A stretch of 7,363 bases of DNA from an uncultured Eubacteriales bacterium. GTDB taxonomy: Bacteria; Bacillota; Clostridia; Oscillospirales; Acutalibacteraceae. Shown in pieces: positions 4,246 through 7,363 of the stretch (within the stretch, counting starts at the first letter, position 1; each line of letters begins with the position of its first letter). The notes beneath the pieces are model-generated. The model ran no database searches, had not been told where the DNA came from, and was given only the letters and a program-made list of their open reading frames with translations. The translations under genes and the position numbers were made by a program. Location of the stretch: contig CAKUZC010000048.1 of the NCBI GenBank assembly GCA_934718145.1, positions 1-7,363 of the forward strand, read 5' to 3'.

Positions 4246-4289
4246 ATTTTACCATTTGTTACCAAATAAGTTTGTCGCAAAGAGTCGAA
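4246..4289 (-). promoter_or_regulatory. Promoter of the peptide gene with tandem Spo0A-box-like sites
   Basis: On the minus strand the -10 is TAAAAT (4251-4246); the matching -35 position (4274-4269, CAAACT) is poor. Immediately upstream, overlapping that -35, the plus strand reads TGTCGCA (4273-4279) and AGTCGAA (4283-4289). Each matches six of seven bases of the Spo0A box, in the same orientation and exactly 10 bp apart. Tandem boxes touching a weak -35 are the known layout of Spo0A-activated sigma-A promoters. A second direct repeat, TTACCA (4249-4254 and 4259-4264), also 10 bp apart, lies in the spacer. Confidence 0.5.
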
Positions 4290-4296
4290 TATTTTT

Positions 4297-4325
4297 TTGC
4301 TCTAATTTTTGGAGATATATATATT
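4297..4325 (+). promoter_or_regulatory. Sigma-A-like promoter reading rightward
   Basis: TTGCTC (4297-4302) and TATATT (4320-4325) are 17 bp apart, matching four of six and five of six consensus bases. Transcription would start near 4332. It diverges from the peptide promoter and drives either a short RNA or the sigma-like gene operon. Confidence 0.5.
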
Positions 4326-4364
4326 TTTTAAATATGATTTGTAACTATTAAATACATGGTGCCA

Positions 4365-4400
4365 AACCCAAAGAATTTAAAATAGCAACCCAACGAATTA
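4365..4400. repeat. Direct repeat AACCCAA-n-GAATT, two copies
   Basis: AACCCAAAGAATTT (4365-4378) and AACCCAACGAATTA (4387-4400) match at 12 of 14 positions, 22 bp apart (two DNA turns). The second copy includes part of the hairpin at 4384-4408. They may be protein sites or paired RNA elements. Confidence 0.45.
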
Positions 4401-4444
4401 GGGGTGCTGAAATAAAGATAATTTGATCATAATTTATAAAAATT

Positions 4445-4504
4445 AAAGACGCTATTTTTAGACATTGGAGTGAATCAATGTTGTTTATGGGCGTCTTTTT
4501 TTAT
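4445..4504 (+). terminator. Long intrinsic terminator before the sigma-like gene
   Basis: AAAGACGC (4445-4452) pairs with GCGTCTTT (4491-4498), enclosing a second hairpin ACATTG (4462-4467) / CAATGT (4476-4481). T-rich sequence follows to about 4507. It would stop transcription from 4332 before the gene at 4574 unless read through. Confidence 0.75.
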
Positions 4505-4525
4505 TTTGTTCGAGGTCCACCTTAG

Positions 4526-4566
4526 GTCCTTCGTTTTTTGAACATAAATCAAAAATTCGGAAGGAC
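4526..4566 (+). promoter_or_regulatory. Possible RNA hairpin hiding the ribosome site of the sigma-like gene
   Basis: GTCCTTC (4526-4532) is perfectly complementary to GAAGGAC (4560-4566), which contains the Shine-Dalgarno of the gene at 4574. The same GTCCTTC could instead pair partly with CGAGG (4511-4515) upstream, giving a weak stem before six T (4534-4539). Two exclusive folds of this kind are typical of attenuators, but the stems are short. Confidence 0.35.
4533..4547 (+). repeat. 15-bp direct repeat, copy 1
   Basis: GTTTTTTGAACATAA occurs here, just before the sigma-like gene, and again at 5015-5029, just after it. It could carry a -35 (TTGAAC), but neither copy has a -10 at normal spacing. 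Confidence 0.4.
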
Positions 4567-4573
4567 TGGAAGT

Positions 4574-4984
4574 ATGAAAATAGAATACAAATTTGTAACT
4601 GGTGAAAAAGTATATGTTGATGTAAATGAGGAATTTAAAGATATAATGCTTGAACTTGATAATGAACTTAAAAATAACAATCGCAGAGAAACTCGAAGGC
4701 ATGAAAGTTTGGATTTGTTAGATAAAAACGAGAAAAACGCTGACATAACGGTAGATATTTTAGGAGATGTTTGTAGAAATCTTGATAAGGACAAGCTATA
4801 TGATGCGATAGCAAAGCTGAAGCCTCAAGAACAGGAACTAATACATAAACTTTATTTAGACAATAACTCTATTACACAGAAACAATATGCAAATTATATC
4901 GGTATAAAGGCAAAGAGTGTGCAAGAAAAATCGAGAAGAATACGAAGAAAACTTAAAGTTTTGATAAAGGGGTCTAGACTGTGA
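4574..4984 (+). CDS. Sigma-70 region-4-like HTH protein (136 aa), early-operon regulator
   Basis: The C-terminal part (about residues 80-131: AKLKPQEQELIHKLY, then SITQKQYANYIGIKAKSVQ, then EKSRRIRRKLKVLI) has the layout of a sigma-factor region 4 helix-turn-helix, with the rule 'do not open until the start of the next helix' replaced by QKQYANYIG. The N-terminal 70 residues show a beta-rich start (KIEYKFVTGEKVYVDV), an acidic helix and a basic patch (RRETRRHE); no sigma region 2 is visible, so it may be an activator rather than a complete sigma factor. ATG 4574 is chosen because AAGGA (4561-4565) is 8 nt upstream; an in-frame TTG at 4538 has none. Proteins of this kind precede replication genes in clostridial prophages. 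It opens the rightward operon, is followed after about 150 nt by further genes, and may switch on that operon. Confidence 0.8.
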   Translation: MKIEYKFVTGEKVYVDVNEEFKDIMLELDNELKNNNRRETRRHESLDLLDKNEKNADITVDILGDVCRNLDKDKLYDAIAKLKPQEQELIHKLYLDNNSITQKQYANYIGIKAKSVQEKSRRIRRKLKVLIKGSRL

Positions 4985-5014
4985 AATGTGTTAAAAATTC
5001 AAATTGTTAGAACT

Positions 5015-5029
5015 GTTTTTTGAACATAA
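5015..5029 (+). repeat. 15-bp direct repeat, copy 2
   Basis: Identical to 4533-4547. TATAAT (5031-5036) follows closely, with TTAGAA (5007-5012) 18 bp before it as a weak -35, so a promoter for the downstream genes may lie here. Confidence 0.35.
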
Positions 5030-5073
5030 TTATAATTTTAAAAATTTTTTGAAGGGGTAAGGTTTTTTTCGTG

Positions 5074-5095
5074 GCCTATATATAGAGGCGTTTTT
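5074..5095 (+). terminator. Weak hairpin with T run before the small basic-protein gene
   Basis: GCCT (5074-5077) pairs with AGGC (5086-5089) around an AT-rich, partly self-pairing core, followed by five T (5091-5095). It could end or attenuate the sigma-like message. Confidence 0.35.
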
Positions 5096-5108
5096 AAGGA
5101 AGTAAAAA

Positions 5109-5126
5109 ATGAAGTCTCTGAAATGA
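5109..5126 (+). CDS. Possible five-codon leader peptide (MKSLK)
   Basis: ATG 5109 follows AAGGA (5096-5100) by 8 nt and reads MKSLK then TGA. The stop (5124-5126) overlaps the ribosome site GAGGTGA (5125-5131) of the next gene, a layout that allows translational coupling. It is very short, so chance is possible. Confidence 0.25.
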   Translation: MKSLK

Positions 5127-5136
5127 GGTGAAGGAT

Positions 5137-5319
5137 ATGCAAAAGCATGAAATGAAAATTATGGTCAGAAAACCAGGAGAAAAACCAATAAGCATAGCAG
5201 AATTCAAAAAGCTATCATGGATCAAAAGGTTAACTTTGAAGTGGTTCAGAAAAGCAGAAAAGGTAATGGTCATAGTTCCACAGGACAACGTTCAAAAAGT
5301 TGAAATCAAGGAGGTATGA
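5137..5319 (+). CDS. Small basic protein of unknown function (60 aa)
   Basis: I do not recognise the family. The protein is rich in Lys and Arg, with a central basic amphipathic stretch (EFKKLSWIKRLTLKWFRKAEK, split here as EFKKLSWIKRL and TLKWFRKAEK, residues 22-42) and a beta-like tail (VMVIVPQDN, VQKVEIKEV). That could bind nucleic acid or a protein partner. ATG 5137 is used because GAGGTGA (5125-5131) is 5 nt upstream; GTG 5128 lies within that ribosome site. Its stop TGA overlaps the ATG at 5316, and the helicase ribosome site AAGGAGG (5308-5314) lies inside its last codons, so translation of the two is probably coupled. Small genes at this place before a phage helicase are common and mostly uncharacterised. 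Confidence 0.7.
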   Translation: MQKHEMKIMVRKPGEKPISIAEFKKLSWIKRLTLKWFRKAEKVMVIVPQDNVQKVEIKEV

Positions 5320-5321
5320 TT

Positions 5322-6752
5322 TTGGAACTTGAAAATTTAAAGATGCCGATAAAAGTAACACCATATCAGCACCAAGAAAAAGCATTTAAGTTCGTAATGA
5401 AAAGATTTAAAAACCAAAGCGGAGTGGCACTTCTTGTAGAGATGGGTTGTGGAAAAAGTCTTATATCGGTAGCTGTATCAGGAAGTTTATTTAAGTGTCA
5501 AAAGATTAAAAAACTTTTGATAGTATGTCCGCTATCTATTTGCGGAGTATGGGAAGAAGAATTTTCAAAATTTGCTGACTTTGATTATGATTTGAAAATT
5601 TTGAAAGGAACATCCGCTCAGAAAATACATATGCTTAATTCCCTTAACGGAAATTGCCTGCAAGTAGCAGTAGTAAATTATGAGTCTGTTTGGAGAATTG
5701 AATCACAAATTAAGAAGTGGATGCCTGACATGATTATTTGTGATGAATCACACAAGATAAAAACTCATAATACTATAGCTTCAAAGTCGCTACATAGACT
5801 TGGTGAAAAGACAAAGTACAGAATGATTTTGACAGGTACAGTTATCACGAATAAAGCTATAGATGTATTTTCACAGTATAAGTTTTTAGAACCTCAGGTG
5901 TTTGGAAAAAGCTTTTATACTTTTAGAAATCGTTATTTTGACATGTCTGGCTACGGAAACCATATTCCAGTTCTCAAAAAATCAATGGAGCCTGATCTTA
6001 AGAGAAAAATTCACAGCATTGCGTTCAGAGCTACAAAGGCTGAATGTTTAGACTTACCCACAACAACTGATATAGTGCGACATATAGAGCTTGAATCGAA
6101 CGCTATGAACATTTATAGAAACCTTGTGAGGGATAGTTTTGCAGAGCTATCAAGAGGCGAGGTTACTGCGACGAATATTCTTACAAAAATTCTAAGACTT
6201 TCGCAACTTACAGGTGGATTTTTAAGTGATGATGAAGGTAAACAGATACATCAAATAAGCAGCGCAAAACTTTTAGCTCTTGAAGATATTGTGGACGAAG
6301 TGACTTCAAGTGGCAAAAAACTAGTAGTTATAGCTCGCTTTATTCCTGAAATTGATGAGATCACAAAAATGCTGAAGAGAAAAAATCTTGAGTTTTCTAT
6401 TATTACAGGAAATATAAAAAATCGTAGTGATCAAATTGATAAATTTCAAAATGATACAGATGTACTTGTATTTGTAGGACAAATCGCAACAGCAGGGCTT
6501 GGTATAACACTCACAGCCTCAAGCACTATGGTGTTTTATTCGCTGGATTATTCAATGAGCAACTTTGAGCAGACAAAAGCTAGAATTCATCGTGCAGGAC
6601 AATGTGATCCATGTACATACATTTATCTCATAGCCAGGAACACAATTGATGAAAAGGTAATGAAGGCACTTAAGAAAAAATACAACTTGGCTTCATCACT
6701 AATTGATGACTATAGACAAGGAATTAATCCATTTAAAATAGAAAGGATCTAA
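5322..6752 (+). CDS. Prophage-type SNF2-family DEAD/DEAH-box helicase (476 aa)
   Basis: This is a two-domain superfamily-2 ATPase of the SNF2-like phage group. From the TTG start, visible motifs are: TPYQHQ (Q-motif-like region, about 13-18), motif I GCGKS (42-46), motif II DESH (141-144, a DEAH variant), motif III LTGT (170-173), motif V AGLGITLTA and motif VI QTKARIHRAGQ (417-427) with both arginines. All catalytic motifs are intact. It probably remodels or unwinds DNA during replication of the element. The length of about 450-480 is usual for phage members, which lack the large insertions of eukaryotic SNF2. TTG 5322 is preferred because AAGGAGG (5308-5314) is 7 nt upstream; ATG 5316 lies only 1 nt from it. 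It overlaps or abuts the 60-residue protein gene and is followed after 4 nt by the gp33-like gene, so they form one operon. Confidence 0.93.
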   Translation: MELENLKMPIKVTPYQHQEKAFKFVMKRFKNQSGVALLVEMGCGKSLISVAVSGSLFKCQKIKKLLIVCPLSICGVWEEEFSKFADFDYDLKILKGTSAQKIHMLNSLNGNCLQVAVVNYESVWRIESQIKKWMPDMIICDESHKIKTHNTIASKSLHRLGEKTKYRMILTGTVITNKAIDVFSQYKFLEPQVFGKSFYTFRNRYFDMSGYGNHIPVLKKSMEPDLKRKIHSIAFRATKAECLDLPTTTDIVRHIELESNAMNIYRNLVRDSFAELSRGEVTATNILTKILRLSQLTGGFLSDDEGKQIHQISSAKLLALEDIVDEVTSSGKKLVVIARFIPEIDEITKMLKRKNLEFSIITGNIKNRSDQIDKFQNDTDVLVFVGQIATAGLGITLTASSTMVFYSLDYSMSNFEQTKARIHRAGQCDPCTYIYLIARNTIDEKVMKALKKKYNLASSLIDDYRQGINPFKIERI

Positions 6753-6756
6753 AAGT

Positions 6757-7170
6757 ATGGAAGATGTAATGTTTGAATTAGCAGATAAACTTAAGGATTT
6801 AAGGGATCAGAAGAAACAAAAAGAAATAGAGCTTAAAAATATTAACGATATGATTTTTGAAATTGATGATGAACTTTCCAGGCTTATGGTCTTAAAAGAA
6901 ACACAGAACTTTACTCGTGGAGGTACCACCTTTTGTTTAACAACAAATACAAAGGCGTCTGCAGTTGCCGGATTAAAAGACGAATTATATTCCAAACTTC
7001 GTGAAAAAGGTTATGAAGATTTGATACATGAAACAATAAATGCAAACTCTTTATCGTCTTTTGTGAAAGAGCAAATTTCTGAAAATGATGATATTCTTCC
7101 CTCATGGTTGGAAGGACTCATCAACGTATATGAGAAAAATACAGTAGGTGTTAGGAAAGCATCAAAATAA
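6757..7170 (+). CDS. gp33-like phage protein (137 aa, coiled coil plus C-terminal domain)
   Basis: Residues 1-48 form a charged coiled coil (KLKDLRDQKKQKEIELKN, DMIFEIDDELSRLM). A small strand region follows (FTRGGTTFCLTTNTKASA), then a helical part with LREKGYEDLIHETINANSLSSF (82-102, written here only as LREKGYEDLI, HETINANSL and SSF) and a C-terminal strand (VYEKNTVGVRKA). This order, with the NANSLSSFVKE stretch and a final 'y.kt.vgvrk' strand, is familiar from the gp33 family encoded beside phage helicases and recombination or replication proteins. No enzymatic motif is visible; a structural or adaptor role in replication is possible. ATG 6757 has AAGGA (6743-6747) 9 nt upstream. It lies 4 nt after the helicase and 20 nt before the next gene. 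Confidence 0.72.
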   Translation: MEDVMFELADKLKDLRDQKKQKEIELKNINDMIFEIDDELSRLMVLKETQNFTRGGTTFCLTTNTKASAVAGLKDELYSKLREKGYEDLIHETINANSLSSFVKEQISENDDILPSWLEGLINVYEKNTVGVRKASK

Positions 7171-7190
7171 AGTACTGGAGGACGTAAAAA

Positions 7191-7363
7191 ATGATCGAAA
7201 GTAAAGAACTTACAATAAAAAGTAATTATTCAATGAATATAGGAAACATAGACTTAAAAGACAATATGCTTTGTGAACTTGCAGGGCTTGATAGTGGATT
7301 TGATCGTATAAAAATTCCATCTGGTGGTGGACTCAATTTTGAAATTCCCAATCTAGAAAATTC
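7191..7363 (+). CDS. Conserved phage-type protein of unknown function, 5' part only
   Basis: The first 57 residues are visible. ATG 7191 follows GGAGG (7177-7181) by 9 nt, 20 nt after the gp33-like gene, so it continues the same operon. The visible part has an acidic segment (DLKDNMLCELAGLDSG) and then FDRIKIPSGGGLNFEIPN (38-54). The 'IKIPSGGG..FEIP' pattern is one I associate with a clostridial and streptococcal prophage protein encoded next to helicase genes, with no assigned function. The rest lies outside the window. Confidence 0.75.
   Translation, partial: MIESKELTIKSNYSMNIGNIDLKDNMLCELAGLDSGFDRIKIPSGGGLNFEIPNLEN

Larger units (their letters stand above)
4332..4504 (+). ncRNA. Candidate structured small RNA or operon leader
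   Basis: From the predicted start (about 4332) to the terminator (about 4504) there is no convincing protein frame. There is a hairpin, AGCAACCC (4384-4391) with GGGGTGCT (4401-4408; seven of eight pairs, loop AACGAATTA), and then a long terminator hairpin. No known riboswitch core was recognised. Since no plus-strand gene precedes the terminator, the promoter and terminator together define a transcript of about 170 nt, or an attenuated leader for the gene at 4574. Confidence 0.4.

Noticed and set aside
4110..4331. Plus-strand frame of 73 codons
   Set aside because: It runs antisense across the Cys-rich peptide gene and its promoter, lacks a ribosome site, and is a Phe/Leu/Ile-rich read of AT-rich DNA.
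4384..4408. Known riboswitch in the 4332-4504 region
   Set aside because: No conserved core of the purine, preQ1, cyclic-di-GMP, fluoride, guanidine or TPP classes was recognised; only generic hairpins are supported.
1..7363. CRISPR array, tRNA, rRNA or insertion sequence
   Set aside because: No regularly spaced repeats with unique spacers, no cloverleaf pattern, and no transposase or terminal inverted repeats were seen.

Overview
The window is AT-rich, with strong AGGAGG-type ribosome binding sites, intrinsic terminators ending in long T runs and frequent GTG/TTG starts. This points to a low-GC Firmicute, most likely a spore-forming clostridium. The gene content (stacked small repressors, then a replication-type operon with an SNF2-like helicase and a gp33-like coiled-coil protein) suggests the control and early region of a prophage or related integrated element. 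No integrase, attachment site or structural gene is visible, so prophage versus conjugative element is not settled.

Layout. (1) 1-443, minus strand: the 5' part of a SLOG/DUF1273-type nucleotide-binding protein. (2) 551-2670, plus strand: six small DNA-binding proteins in a row, ordered HTH, RHH, HTH, RHH, HTH, HTH. Several have operator-like palindromes or repeats over their own promoters and short predicted leaders. (3) 2776-4213, minus strand: a 392-residue protein with about seven membrane segments and a C-terminal domain resembling the DNA-binding domain of Spo0A, preceded by a 46-residue Cys-rich peptide gene. An intrinsic terminator lies between the two. (4) 4214-4573, no protein gene: the peptide promoter reading left, a second promoter reading right, a candidate structured RNA ending in a terminator, and a possible Shine-Dalgarno-hiding hairpin. 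(5) 4574-7363, plus strand: a sigma-region-4-like protein, a 60-residue basic protein, the helicase, the gp33-like protein and the start of a conserved phage-type protein.

How it may work. The repressor array and the rightward operon look like the lysogeny and replication halves of a mobile element, with the minus-strand peptide/receptor pair between them. The best candidate for an undescribed system is this pair: an exported Cys-rich peptide (inferred) plus a one-protein membrane receptor whose output is a tethered Spo0A-like DNA-binding domain rather than a histidine kinase. Sequences resembling Spo0A boxes lie just upstream of both promoters of the pair, which suggests either autoregulation or control by the host Spo0A. 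The link between peptide and receptor and their effect on the element are inferences.
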